Shown here piece after piece: positions 8,343 to 20,593 of a DNA stretch of 64,000 nucleotides. Source of the stretch: Symbiodinium natans (taxonomy: Eukaryota; Sar; Dinophyceae; Suessiales; Symbiodiniaceae); contig CAJNDS010000158.1 of assembly GCA_905221605.1 (NCBI GenBank), positions 536,176 to 600,175 of the forward strand, written 5' to 3'. How positions within the stretch are numbered: the stretch's first letter is position 1; each line of letters begins with the position of its first letter. A model generated the notes under the pieces. It worked only from the letters and a program-made list of their open reading frames with translations, was not told the DNA's origin and made no database searches. The position numbers were made by a program, and so were the translations under genes.

Positions 8343-8694
8343 GCCGGACGCTACTGAGGACTCGACATCCCAGGAGGCGGCCGGTACCAGGTTTGCAGCC
8401 TGTCGAAGGATATTTTTCACTCTCTGTCCGCTCGCACGCGAGGTGCTGCCTGAGCGCTACGCCCGCTTTGCGCCCAAGGATCCCAGGCTCGGCACGCTGG
8501 AGTTCGGAGGACTTTGTTGACACGGTTTCGCGTATTTCTGGCACGCCTGGGCAGGCTGCTGCGCCAAGAAGGCGTGGCCGAAGACAGTGCCAGGGCAGAC
8601 GAGCAACCGGCAGACGCTTCCGCGAGCTCCACAGACGCCGGTCCGGTTGCTTCCAGGATCGAAGATACGCCGGTGTCCCTCGTGGCTTCAACGC
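8343..8694 (+). CDS. Acidic repeat exon split by a 197-bp intron
   Basis: Coding parts are 8343-8390 (PDATEDSTSQEAAGT) and 8588-8694 (SARADEQPADASASSTDAGP). Between them 8391-8587 begins GT and ends ACAG. Removing it joins GGT ACC AG|T GCC in the frame seen uninterrupted in the copy at 15934. The upstream acceptor is ggcttgcag. Confidence 0.55.
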
Positions 8695-9927
8695 GTAGTG
8701 ACGTGTAAGATACAGTTGACGTAGGTTGACGTGTAAGTATGTGATAGTATATGTGCTAGCATGTGTACGCTTTTTTCCGGTCCGGATGGCCCACGTCATC
8801 GTCACACGTTGTTCAGCTTCTTTGTAGATCTGCATCGCCAGCGAGGAGTGCCCGGAAGAAGGAGCCGGACTCTGCCAAAGCTGCCAATGCTCTGAAAGCC
8901 AGGCCAGGTTCTCGTGCTGTGTTTGGAGATCCCGAGTCATGCGGCAGTCAGCATCAGTGATGATGTAGTGATACTGGGCACGTGGGCTGCACAATAGTTC
9001 TGCCGTACGGGCTCCGTGGCTGGCAGGAGTGAGTCTCCCAGGCTTCAGACGAGCAGGCCGGCAGGAAAAGACACATGAAGACATGTTTGGGGACTGGTGA
9101 TGACTCCTGTATACTGCCGTCTAAGAGCTGAGCTCCTGCGTGCGCTTGCGTTCTGGCCCCCAGCCCCGCACCTGGATGAGGGTCGACGGAAGTCCAGCCG
9201 AGCTGCAGGAAGAAGCGACGGGCAGGACGGAGTGGCGAGAAACGAAAGTTGGGAAAGGGCGCTTTCGAAGATGCTTTGAGGCTTTCAGGCGTTGGGGTCC
9301 ACTGCTAGGACGCTGTGATACGCTGTGCCCGTGCCCATTTTCGAACCTTGTCTGGACGACTTCTTAGGTCTTGACTGTTCAATTCCTTTCCGACGTATAG
9401 GAGCCGACCCGGAAAGAAAGCAACTTCGCCCAGTTCCCGGTCGTGTCTTGGCTGTGTTGGCTGTGGGCAGTGTGGAAATCGTGTGGGTGGAGCTTAAAGG
9501 CACACGCGGTCACGTGTGGTTGCTGACAAAGGCCGGCGGCTGGTGCAGAGGCTGCCGCAGACCCCGCGCTGACGCGCGACAGTGAGCGGAGCAGTGCCAG
9601 GACTTCAGACGCTTGTACGTTGGGTGGTTGCTAGAGAAAGAGTCGTGGCGGCTGCACATCAGATGGGTGGTTGCTAGAGAAAGAGTCGTGGCGGCTGCAC
9701 ATCAGACTCTGACGAATGACTCTCTAAGACTTGTGGAGGAGCCATTCGCCCAGAGGGCCGTCCTCTCCGACGTCACGCCGGCAAGGGAAGAGGCGGCAAG
9801 AAGTGATTGCACGGGCTAGAGCCTGAAGATGCTTGAAGTAGGGCTTCCTGGTCTTCTCCGGTGCCGATGGCTTTAAAAGTGTACTGCGCTGCGCATCGCG
9901 TTTGCCACGGAGTCTGCTGGCTTGCAG

Positions 9928-10279
9928 GCCGGACGCTACTGAGGACTCGACATCCCAGGAGGCGGCCGGTACCAGGTTTGCAGCCTGTCGAAGGATATTT
10001 TTCACTCTCTGTCCGCTCGCACGCGAGGTGCTGCCTGAGCGCTACGCCCGCTTTGCGCCCAAGGATCCCAGGCTCGGCACGCTGGAGTTCGGAGGACTTT
10101 GTTGACACGGTTTCGCGTATTTCTGGCACGCCTGGGCAGGCTGCTGCGCCAAGAAGGCGTGGCCGAAGACAGTGCCAGGGCAGACGAGCAACCGGCAGAC
10201 GCTTCCGCGAGCTCCACAGACGCCGATCCGGTTGCTTCCAGGATCGAAGATACGCCGGTGTCCCTCGTGGCTTCAACGC
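9928..10279 (+). CDS. Acidic repeat exon split by a 197-bp intron, second case
   Basis: Same structure as 8343-8694: exon parts 9928-9975 and 10173-10279 around a 197-bp GT-AG segment at 9976-10172. The two introns look almost identical, in keeping with recent duplication of the whole unit. Confidence 0.55.
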
Positions 10280-13200
10280 GTAGTGACGTGTAAGATACAG
10301 TTGACGTATGTTGATGTGTAAGTATGTGATAGTATGTGATAGTATGTATACGTTTTTTCCGGTCCGGATGGCCCACGTCATTGTCACACGTTGTTCAGCT
10401 TCTTTGTAGATCTGCATCGCCAGCGAGGAGTGCCCGGAAAAAGGAGCCGGACTCTGCCAAAGCTGCCAATGCTCTGAAAGCCAGGCCAGGTTTCTCGTGC
10501 TGTGTTTGGAGATCCCGAGTCAATGTAGTGATACTGGGCACGTGGGCTACACAATAGTTCAGCCGTACGGGCTCCGTGGCTGGCAGGAGTGAGTCTCCCA
10601 GGCTTCAGACGAGCAGGCCGGAAGGAAAGACACATGAGGACATGTTTGGGGACAGGTGATGACTGCTGTATACTGCTGTCTAAGAGCTGAGCTCCCGCAT
10701 GCGCTTGCGTTCTGGCCCCCAGCCCTGCACCTGGATGAGGGTCGACGGAAGTCCAGCCGAGCTGCAGGAAGAAGCGACGGGCAGGACGGAGAGGCGAGAA
10801 ACGAAAGTTGGGAAAGGGTGCTTTGGAAGATGCTTTGAGGCTTTGAGGCGTTGGGGTCACCTGCTAGGATGTTGTGATACGCTGTGCCCGTGCAATTTTT
10901 CGAACCTTGTCTGGAGGACTTCTTTGGTCTTGACTGTTCAATTCCGTGTCAATTCCTTTCCGACGTATAGGAGCCGACCCGGAAAGAAAGCAACTTCGCC
11001 CAGTTCCCGGTCGTGTCTTGGCTGTGTTGGCTGTGGGCAGTGTGGAAATCTTGTGGGTGGAGCTTAAAGGCAAACGCGGTCACGTGTGGTTGCTGACAAA
11101 GGCCGGCGGCTGGTGCAGAGGCTGCCGAAGACCCCGCGTTGACGCGCGACAGTGAGCGGAGCAGTGCCAGGACTTCAGACGCTTGTACGTTGGGCGGTTG
11201 CGCTAGGGAGAGTCGTGGCGGCTACACATCAGATTCTGGCGAATCGCTGCTGGTGACTCTCCAAGACTTGTGGAGGAGCCATTCGCCCAAAGGGCAGTCC
11301 TCTCCGACGTCACGCCGGCAAGGGAAGAGGCGGCAAGAAGTGACTGCACAGGGTAGACTCATGTAGTTTCAGGGAGACATGGAGGTAGGGAACGTTTGAC
11401 GGTCAGCGGGGCAGCAGTGTGTGCGGCGAACTTCTGCGAACCTGGGGAAAGGTTCACGAAGGGCCCGAGCACCAAGCCATGAAGAGTGGATAGATGTTTT
11501 TGCGAACTCAGGCTAGTCATATAGACTTAGACGAAACTTGCGAAGGGCTAGGGGAGGGGCTTACACGAACTTAGTGTCGGTTGCCTCCTTGGCCAGTTGA
11601 AGTGCTGCCTCCCTTTGTGTTGCTCACATAGGTTGCTGATTTAAAATTTATAGGGCTTTCTGATCTTCCTGTTTGTTCCGATGCATGACTTTGCTGCCAG
11701 TGCCAGGGCAGACGAGCGACCGCCAGACGCTGCCGCGAGCTCCACAGACGCCGATCCCGATGCTTCCAGGCTCCAAGATACACGGCTGTCACTCGTGGCC
11801 TCAACCTGTAATAACTTGTAAGCTGCAGTTAAGCTGCCGTGTAAGTATGTGTGAGTTGCTTCCCGGTCCGGATGGCCCGTTGTTCGACTTCTTTGTAGAT
11901 CTGCATAGCCAGCGAGGAGCGCCCAGAAAAAGGAGTCGGACTCTTCCAAAGCAGCTGCCAATGCTCTGAAAGCCAGGCCAGGTTCTCGTGCTGTGTTTAG
12001 AGAGTCCGAGTCATGCGGCAGTCAGCATCAGTGATGATGTAGTGATACTGGGCACGTGGGCTACACAATAGTTCAGCCGTACGGGCTCCGTGGCTGGCAG
12101 GAGTGAGTCTCCCAGGCTTCAGACGAGCAGGCCGGAAGGAAAGACATATGCCGAGCTGCAGGAAGGAGCGACGGGCAGGACGGAGTGGCGAGAAACGAAA
12201 GTTGGGAAAGGGTGCTTTGGAAGATGCTTTGAGGCTTTCAGGCGTTGGGGTCACCTGCTAGGACGCTGTGATACGCTGTGCCTGTGCCCATTTTCGAACC
12301 TTGTCTGGACGACTTCTTTGGTCTTGACTGTTCAATTCCTTTCCGACGTATAGGAGCCGAACCGGAAAGAAAGCAACTTCGCCCAGTTCCCGGTCGTGTC
12401 TTGGCTGTGTTGGCTGTGGGCAGTGTGGAAATCTTGTGGGTGGAGCTTAAAGGCACACGCGGTCACGTGTGGTTGCTGACAAAGGCCGGCGGCTGGTGCA
12501 GAGGCTGCCGCAGACCCCGCGCTGACGCGCGACAGTGAGCGGAGCAGTGCCAGGACTTCAGACGCTTGTACGTTGGGTGGTTGCTAGAGAAAGAGTCGTG
12601 GCGGCTGCACATCAGACTCTGACGAATGACTCTCTAAGACTTGTGGAGGAGCCATTCGCCCAGAGGGCCGTCCTCTCCGACGTCACGCCGGCAAGGGAAG
12701 AGGCGGCAAGAAGTGACTGCACAGGGTAGACTCATGTAGTTTTAGGGAGACATGGAGGTAGGGAACCGTTTGACGGTGCACAGGCACCCATTCCACGAAC
12801 TCAGTGGGGCAGAAGTGTGTGTGTGTGTGTGTGGCGAACTTCTGACGAAGGGCCCGAAGACCAAGCCGTGAAGAGTGGATAGATGTTTTTGCGAACTCAG
12901 GCAAGCTAAAAACCATAGTGCCATAGTCCCTATGTGTTGCTCACATAGGTTGCTGACGTAAAATTTATAGGGCTTCCTGATCTTCCTGTTTGTTCCGATG
13001 CATGACTTTGCTGCCAGTGCCAGGGCAGACGGGCAACCGGCAGACGCTGCCGCGAGCTCCACAGACGCCGATCCCGATGCTTCCAGGCTCCAAGATACAC
13101 GGCTGTCACTCGTGGCCTCAACGCGTAAGAACTTGTAAGCTACAGTTAAGATCCCTGTAAGCATGAGTATCTTTTTTCTGGACTCTTTGTAGATCTGCAT

Positions 13201-15933
13201 AGCCAGCGAGGAGCGCCCAGAAAAAGGAGCCGGACTCTTCCAAAGCTGCCACTGCTCTGAAAGCCAGGCCAGGTTCGCGTGCTGTGTTTGGAGATCCCGA
13301 GCCATGCGGCAATCAGCATCAGTGATGATGTAGTGATACTGGGCACGTGGGCTACACGATAGTTCAGCCGTACGGGCTCCGTGGCTGGCAGGAGTGAGTC
13401 TCCCAGGCTTCAGACGAGGCAGGCCGGAAGGAAAGACATACTAGGACATGTTTGGGGACTGGTGATGACTGCTGTATACTGCTGTCTAAGAGCTGAGCTC
13501 CTGCATGCGCTTGCGTTCTGGCCCCCAGCCCCGCACCTGGATGAGGGTCGACGGAAGTCCAGCCGAGCTGCAGGAAGGAGCGACGGGCAGGACGGAGTGG
13601 CGAGAAACGAAAGTTGGGAAAGGGTGCTTTGGAAGATGCTTTGAGGCTTTCAGGCGCTGGGGTCAACTGCTAGGATGCTGTGATACGCTGCGCCTGTGCC
13701 CATGTTCGAACCTTGTCTGGACGACTTCTTTGGTCTTGACCGTTCAATTCCTTTCCGACGTATAGGAGCCGAACCGGAAAGAAAGCAACTTCGCCCAGTT
13801 CCCGGTCGTGTCTTGGCTGTGTTGGCTGTGGGCAGTGTGGAAATCTTGTGGGTGGAGCTTAAAGGCAAACGCGGTCACGTGTGGTTGCTGACAAAGGCCG
13901 GCGGCTGGTGCGGAGGCTGCCGAAGACCCCGCGCTGACGCGCGACAGTGAGCGGAGCAGTGCCAGGACTTCAGACGCTTGTACGTTGGGCGGTTGCCAGG
14001 GAGAGTCGTGGCGGCTACACATCAGACTCTGGCGAATCGCTGCTGGTGACTCTCTAAGACTTGTGGAGGAGCCATTCGCCCAGAGGGCAGTCCTCTCCGA
14101 CGTCACGCCGGCAAGGGAAGAGGCGGCAAGAAGTGACTGCACAGGGGTAGACTCATGTAGTTTCAGGGAGACATGGAGGTAGGGAACCGTTTGACGGTGC
14201 ACAGGCACCCATTCCACGAACTCAGTGGGGCAGAAGTGTGTGTGTGTGGCGAACTTCTGACGAAGGGCCCGAAGACCAAGCCGTGAAGAGTGGATAGATG
14301 TTTTTGCGAACTCAGGCAAGCTAAAAACCATAGTGCCATAGTATGACTATAGACGAAACTTGCGAAAGGCCAGGGGAGGGGCTTACACACGAACGTAGTT
14401 TCTGTTGCCTCCTTGGCCAGTAGAAGTGCTGCCTCCCTTTGTGTTGCTCACATAGGTTGCTGACTTAAAATTTATAGGGCTTCCTGATCTTCCTGTTTGT
14501 TCCGATGCATGACTTTGCTGCCAGTGCCAGGGCAGACGAGCAACCGGCAGACGCTGCCGCGAGCTCCACAGACGCCGATCCCGATGCTTCCAGGCTCCAA
14601 GATACACGGCTGTCACTCGTGGCCTCAACGCGTAAGAACTTGTAAGCTACAGTTAAGATCCCTGTAAGCATGAGTATCGTTTTTCTGGACTCTTTGTAGA
14701 TCTGCATAGCCAGCGAGGAGCGCCCAGAAAAAGGAGCCGGACTCTTCCAAAGCTGCCACTGCTCTGAAAGCCAGGCCAGGTTCGCGTGCTGTGTTTGGAG
14801 ATCCCGAGTCAATGTAGTGATACTGGGCACGTGGGCTACACGATAGTTCAGCCGTACGGGCTCCGTGGCTGGCAGGAGTGAGTCTCCCAGGCTTCAGACG
14901 AGGCAGGCCGGAAGGAAAGACATACTAGGACATGTTTGGGGACTGGTGATGACTGCTGTATACTGCTGTCTAAGAGCTGAGCTCCTGCATGCGCTTGCGT
15001 TCTGGCCCCCAGCCCCGCACCTGGATGAGGGTCGACGGAAGTCCAGCCGAGCTGCAGGAAGGAGCGACGGGCAGGACGGAGTGGCGAGAAACGAAAGTTT
15101 GGGAAAGGGCCCTTTCGAAGATGCTTTGAGGCTTTCAGGCGTTGGGGTCACCCGCTAGGACGCTGTGATACGCTGCGCCTGTGCCCATTTTCGAACCTTG
15201 TCTGGACGACTTCTTTGGTCTTGACTGTTCAATTCCTTTCCGACGTATAGGAGCCGACCCGGAAAGAAAGCAACTTCGCCCAGTTCCCGGTCGTGTCTTA
15301 GCTGTGTTGGCTGTGGGCAGTGTGGAAATCTTGTGGGTGGAGCTTAAAGGCACACGCGGTCACGTGTGGTTGCTGACAAAGGCCGGCGGCTGGTGCAGAG
15401 GCTGCCGAAGACCCCGCGCTGACGCGCGACAGTGAGGTGAGCAGTGCCAGGACTCCGGACGCTTGTACGTTGGGCGGTTGCTAGGGAGAGTCGTGGCGGC
15501 TACACATCAGATTCTGGCGAATCGCTGCTGGTGACTCTCCAAGACTTGTGGAGGAGCCATTCGCCCAGAGGGCAGTCCTCTCCGACGTCACGCCGGCAAG
15601 GGAAGAGGCGGCAAGAAGTGACTGCACAGGGGTAGACTCATGTAGTTTTAGGGAGACATGGAGGTAGGGAACCGTTTGACAGGCACCCATTCCACGAACT
15701 CAGTGGGGCAGAAGTGTGTGTGGCGAACTTCTGACGAAGGGCCCGAAGACCAAGCCGTGAAGAGTGGATAGATGTTTTTGCGAAGTCAGTTAAATGCAAT
15801 AGACGAAACTTGCGAAAGGCCAGTTGACTTCGTGTGAAGGGACAGGGGTTTACACGAACTTAGTGTCGGTTGCCTCCTTGCAGCCTAAGTGCTGCTTCCG
15901 TTTGTTGCCCAAATAGATCTGTTTGCTCGGCAG

Positions 15934-16072
15934 GCCGGATGCTACTGGGCTCTCCGCCTCTCAGGAGGAGGCCAGTGCCAGTGCAGACGAGCAACCGGCA
16001 GACGCTTCCGCGAGCTCCACAGACGCCGATCCCGATGCTTCCAGGCTCGAAGATACACGGCTGTCACTCGTG
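15934..16072 (+). CDS. Acidic repeat exon, continuous (intronless) copy
   Basis: From the cag at 15931-15933 the frame reads PDATGLSASQEEASASADEQ without the 197-bp insert, then the shared PADASASSTDADPDASRLED, ending at a consensus donor GTG|GTAAGA. It differs from the split copies by six in-frame nucleotides at the junction. It shows that the 197-bp segment is dispensable. Confidence 0.5.
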
Positions 16073-17137
16073 GTAAGAACTTGTAAGAACTTGTAAGTTG
16101 CAGTGAAGATGCCGTGTAAGTATGTGTGAGTTGCTTCCCGGTCCGGATGGCGCGTTGTTCGGCTTCTTTGTAGATCTGCATAGCCAGCGAGGAGCGCCCA
16201 GAAAAAGGAGTCGGACTCTTTCAAAGCTGCCAATGCTCTGAAAGCCAGGCCAGGTTCTCGTGCTGTGTTGGGAGAGTCCGAGTCATGCGGCAGTCAGCAT
16301 CATCAGTGATGGTGTAGTGATACTGGGTACGTGAGCTACACAGTATTTCAGCCATACATGGGGCTGTGTTGACTGCTGTATACTGCTGTCTAAGTGCTGA
16401 GCTCCTGCATGCGCTTGCGTTCTGGCCCCCAGCCCCGTACCTGGATGAGGGTCGACGGAAGTCCAGCCGAGCTGCAGGAAGGAGCGACGGGCAGGACGGA
16501 GTGGCGAGAAACGAAAGTTTGGGAAAGGGCCCTTTCGAAGATGCTTTGAGGCTTTGAGGCGTTGGGGTCACCTGCTAGGACGCTGTGATACGCTGTGCCT
16601 GTGCCCATTTTCGAACCTTGTCTGGACGACTTCTTCGGTCTTGACTGTTCAATTCCTTTCCGACGTTTAGGAGCCGACCCGGAAAGAAAGCAACTTCGCC
16701 CAGTTCCCGGTCGTGTCTTGGCTGTGGGCAGTGTGGAAATCTTGTGGGTGGAGCTTAAAGGCACACGTGGTCACGTGTGGTTGCTGACAAAGGCCGGCGG
16801 CTGGTGCAGAGGCTGCCGAAGACCCCGCGCTGACGCGCGACAGTGAGGTGAGCAGTGCCAGGACTCCGGACGCTTGTACGTTGGGCAGTTGCTAGGGAGA
16901 GTCGTGGCAGCTACACATCAGATTCTGGCGAATCGCGCGGCTGGTGACGCTCTAAGACTTGTGGAGGAGCCATTCGCCCAGAGGGCAGTCCTCTCCGACG
17001 TCACGCCGGCAAGGGAAGAGGCGGCAAGAAGTGACTGCACAGGGTAGATTCCTGAAGTACCAGTAGGACTTTTCATTTTTTTAACTCATCGCGCAGCACG
17101 TGAGCCGTGGACTCTGCATGACTTTGCTGGCTTGCAG

Positions 17138-18330
17138 GCCAGACGCTATCGGGGTGTCGACATCCCGGGAGGCCAGTGCCAGGGCAGACGCGCGACCGGC
17201 AGATGCTTCCGCGAGCTCCGCTGACGTCGATGCCGGTGCTTCCAGGCTCCGAAACAGGGTTTCGGTTGCCTTAGTGCACGGTGGCTTTTTTTTTGCTTGA
17301 GTTGTTTTTGTTGGTGTCTGGGCATGTCCGTCTGCAAGTACAGCCAGCGAGGAGTGCCCGGAGAAAAAGGGAGCCGGACCCTGTCAATGCTGCCAATACT
17401 CTCGAAGACAGGAGGCCAGTTTTTTTGTTTTTTTTCTCTCTCTCTCTCTCTCACTCCCTCTCTCTCTCTTTCTCTTTCTCTCTCTCTCTCTCTCTGGTGG
17501 AGAGTTGGCGAGCATGGGTCATGCAGTATTGTGCATCAGCATCAGTGATGAGACGAAAGCTTAAGTAGTGTACGTGTGGCTTCGCGGCAGGCAGGAGTGA
17601 GTCTCCCAGGCTTCAACAAACGTGGGCGCAGCCGGCGTAGCCGTTCTGTAGAGCAACCATTCGCTGGCTCCAGTGGGAGTCTAATAGTGCCAGATAGTGC
17701 CAGCACATAAACGGCACATGATGGAACATGTGATCACATGCAGTTGCTGATAAAGGCCGGCGGCCGGTGCAGAGGCTGCCGAAGATTCCGAGGAGCTCCC
17801 CCGCGACAGTGGGCGGACTGCCAGGACTCCAGATGCTTGTAGCGACGCTTGTGGGTTGCCGGGGAAAGTCGCGGCAGCTGCAACGTGATTTTTTTCTAAG
17901 ACTCCAAGAGAGGAGCCATTCGCCCAGAGGGCGGTCCTCTCCGACGCCACGCCGGCAAGGGAAGAGGCGCCCAAGAAGTGCACAGGTTATATAGCTTCCT
18001 GAAAACGAACTTCCTCGGCTTTCATGCCTGCTCCGATGCTGGCCCGCAGGCAGGCCGATACCGGAATCGTGGCATCCCAGGAAGCAGCCAGTGGCAGGGC
18101 AGATTCGCAACCGGCAGACGCTGCCGCGAACTCATCGGACACCGATGCCGATGCTTCCAGGCCCGAAGACACCGTGGTCCACGTGCACTTGATGACTTGG
18201 AGTACGGCAAGTCTAAGAGTTGTCTTTGTGGGAGCCCGGGCATGTGCAGTTGCAAGCAAGCCAGCGAGGCGTGCACAGAAAATGAAGGAGTCGGACTCTG
18301 CTAAAGCACTCCCAAAGCCCGGCTAGGTTC
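17138..18330 (+). CDS. Divergent distal repeat exons
   Basis: Diverged copies of the acidic exon lie at 17138-17260 (PDAIGVSTSREASARADARP) and 18050-18170 (ADTGIVASQEAASGRADSQP). The EAAxDP exon lies at about 17771-17836, an EEPFAQRAVLSDATPAREEA segment near 17909-17987, and RSARKK-type exons at 17348 and 18262. Several indels versus units 1-7 are multiples of three. The last RSARKK copy has a 7-nt loss and an in-frame TAG at its donor, so the end of the array may be decaying or may be the gene's 3' end. Confidence 0.4.
17417..17500. repeat. T-run followed by (CT)n microsatellite
   Basis: Pure T/C tract of about 80 bp in the eighth array unit, absent from the others. Confidence 0.95.
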
Positions 18331-18345
18331 TCGCATTGCATCTTC

Positions 18346-19430
18346 TGGGTAAAGTTTGATCTCAAGTTTTCCGCGATCTTGCGCGCATTGCAGCCAAGTG
18401 AGCAATGGCCAGGTATGCATCTTATACAGGCTACGACGCAGTTTTCTGTCCTTGTCGCAGCAAAGCTTTGGAAAGAACTCGTGTCATCGCTCAGCGGCAC
18501 TAGACCGCTTCAACTTGTCATGTGCTAGGTGTTTGCCTGGACACTTGTGCCCCATACTCACCAGATCCGGCAGTCCTGTGTGTGGGGTTGTTGGAGTTTA
18601 GGACGGTGTGGTCTCCTCGCCCGTGGGATCTCCAAGCCACGGAGTCTCCCTGCACACGGGCCCCCCCCCCCGCCAAGAGAGTGACTTTAAATATTAAAGC
18701 ATGCGGCTCTCTACCGTGGCCTATACCATTAAGAGGCACATGCGGTTGCTGCAGGTTCAAGAGGCAATTAGGGCTCCCTGATCTTCCTGCACATCGTGTG
18801 AACCACGGACTTTGCTGCCTTGCAGGCCGGACGTACCAGGAGTAAGCCTGGACACGTGGCCCACGAGGCCCACCTTTGTCATGTTTTGACACCTGAACCC
18901 TATAAGTTGTGTTGCCTTTTGGGGCTCTGGGCGTCCTGGGTTCTACTGTGCCCCCAGCTGAGAGAATCTGAACTCCGTCATGTCAACCTAAGCTGCTCGA
19001 GGTGCGCCGCGGGTACGGTCTGGTCCAGCAATGCAGTTGGGAGTATTTGTCGGAAGTCCAAAAGCGCGCATCCCCCATACCGCAGGCGTTTCGGTTCTTT
19101 CCACCACCGATGCTGTGTGCTAGCGGCAGAAGTGTGCCTGGCACGGTTGAGACGTCAGTTTGCGCTGCGGGTTTGCCTTCAAAAAGTGCAAAGCCGGCCC
19201 CCTAATGCCACCAAACACAACACCCCAAACAACCGCCCCCAACCCGAAACGCCCTTTTCGTAAAGGAAGCCCCTAAACCATCCCAAGCCCTGTAAGCCCG
19301 ACCCCCTGAAACCCGAGCCGCCAGGCCCAGATGGCCACAGTGACAGTGTGGAGACGCGACTTTCGGGCCACTCCGGCGCTGAGGCCGTCTTCCCATTGTT
19401 CGGCACCCTTTGTCCTCGTTTTTTGGGGGT
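18346..19430. other. Unique region, no firm gene
   Basis: Several open frames occur (107 codons at 18522, 147 codons at 18820, both +). An acceptor-like ctgccttgcag|GCCGGACG at 18826 repeats the start of the acidic exon and may be a relic of the array. Nothing else could be supported. Confidence 0.3.
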
Positions 19431-19455
19431 GTTTTTTCGGGGGGGGGGGGGACTC
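19431..19455. repeat. T and G homopolymer runs
   Basis: TTTTTT, GGGGG and G13 runs in close order. Confidence 0.9.
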
Positions 19456-19513
19456 TAGTCTTTTGGTCTTGGGCCCCGTTGTGCTTTTCTTTTCTTGATA
19501 CGAGAAAGATGTC

Positions 19514-19855
19514 TTGTGCGAACGTTTATGGGGTATGTGGGTTGATGTGCCTGCAGATGGGGCTATTTATGTGGAGTCTCACTTGCGAGGGGCTGCGGGC
19601 TGGCTGAAGACATCGGGGTCAGGGAGGCGATGTGTCCTTCGATTCGTTCTGTTCCGCAGGTGCATGGCGGGACCATGGCCGGCCCTCCGAGCTACGAAGT
19701 TCTGCGCAGATGATGGCGTGAATCAGGGGCGTCCCTTTGCTCTGCAAAGGGCCGCCTCTGCTTCACGCGATCATCTCCGCGGCGATTTTGCTAGCAAGGT
19801 GCTGCAGTGTACAGTACCTCGGGGACATGAGCAAAGGTTCATGGTCCACCCTTAA
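19514..19855 (+). CDS. 113-codon ORF, unknown product
   Basis: The frame reads continuous globular-like sequence: VDVPADGAIYVESHLRGAAG, RRCVLRFVLFRR, then ASKVLQCTVPRGHEQRFMVH before a stop at 19853. No family is recognised. It may be a terminal exon whose 5' end lies upstream of the Met; an internal ttccgcag|GTG could also be an intron boundary. An antisense ORF at 19763-20041 is weaker. Confidence 0.42.
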   Translation: MCERLWGMWVDVPADGAIYVESHLRGAAGWLKTSGSGRRCVLRFVLFRRCMAGPWPALRATKFCADDGVNQGRPFALQRAASASRDHLRGDFASKVLQCTVPRGHEQRFMVHP

Positions 19856-20291
19856 CGCAGGGATTGCAGTAGAGTGAGCATAGGAATGCACCAGGGGCAC
19901 ACTGCCAATCTTGGGGGTTCCAAGATGGCCCCCCCAAGGGTGTGGAGACTGCACGGGTAAGCTGCTGCAAGCTGCATAAAGAGAGGGCCCTAAACCCCTA
20001 TAACGCCTAATCCCGCCCCCCCTAACACCCGCCGGTGGCATCTCGGGGACTGACCTGGCGAATCTACATGAAATTGCGTAGGAATCTTGAATTTAGCTGC
20101 AAGAGTATTGCAGCGAATTGTATTACATGATATTTTGTATTGCTATCCGCCGAGGCCGGAGGCCTGAGGCGTTTAGATCCAAGTCTAGGAACCACTAAGA
20201 AGTGTACCCACCCCAGACCGGCGCAGTCCAGCCCACATCCAGGCCGGGTTTTTTTTGGCCCCAACCTGTATCCAGCCGCGGCCGACGGGCT

Positions 20292-20590
20292 TCCCCCCCC
20301 CCCCCCCCCCCCCCAAAACGCCACGCCCCCTTCCCTCACCCCTTCCTGCCGCCTCGGTACCCTTGTCGAGGCGACAAAATCTTATACATGATATATTATA
20401 TATTAAATATATTGAACATATTATATAAGTATATCGTATATACTATATTAATCAACATATTGTATATTCTATTCTATTATATTATATTATACTATACTAT
20501 ACTATATTACATAAAATTATGTTATGTTATGTTGTGTTATGTTATCTTCATCATCTTCTTCTCATTATATATATATATATAATATTATAG
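20292..20590. repeat. C-homopolymer and AT-rich microsatellite tract
   Basis: A C run of about 22 at 20292-20314 is followed, after 70 bp, by nearly 200 bp of TATAT/TATTA microsatellite-like sequence. Confidence 0.9.
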
Positions 20591-20593
20591 ATT

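Larger units (their letters stand above)
7286..18345 (+). repeat. Tandem array of ~1.5-kb units (eight units plus a remnant)
   Basis: Units start at about 7286, 8828, 10410, 11899, 13193, 14700, 16174 and 17337, with a remnant at 18255. Spacings are 1542, 1582, 1489, 1294, 1507, 1474, 1163 and 918 bp. Units 1-7 are highly similar; the last two are shorter and clearly diverged. Each unit carries three recognisable coding exons (RSARKK-type, EAAxDP-type and acidic) separated by introns. Unit 4 (from 11899) lacks part of the region present at 7440-7660 in unit 1. The array is read as intragenic exon-cassette amplification, or less likely as tandem small genes. Confidence 0.9.

Noticed and set aside
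8188-10417. Minus-strand ORFs of 298 and 214 codons in the 1.5-kb array
   Set aside because: They are shadows of the + strand exons; they break in the other units through non-triplet indels and show no splice or start context of their own.
7286-18345. CRISPR array or bacterial repeat system
   Set aside because: Units are kilobase-scale with splice-like signals; no short regular repeat-spacer structure or cas-like genes occur.
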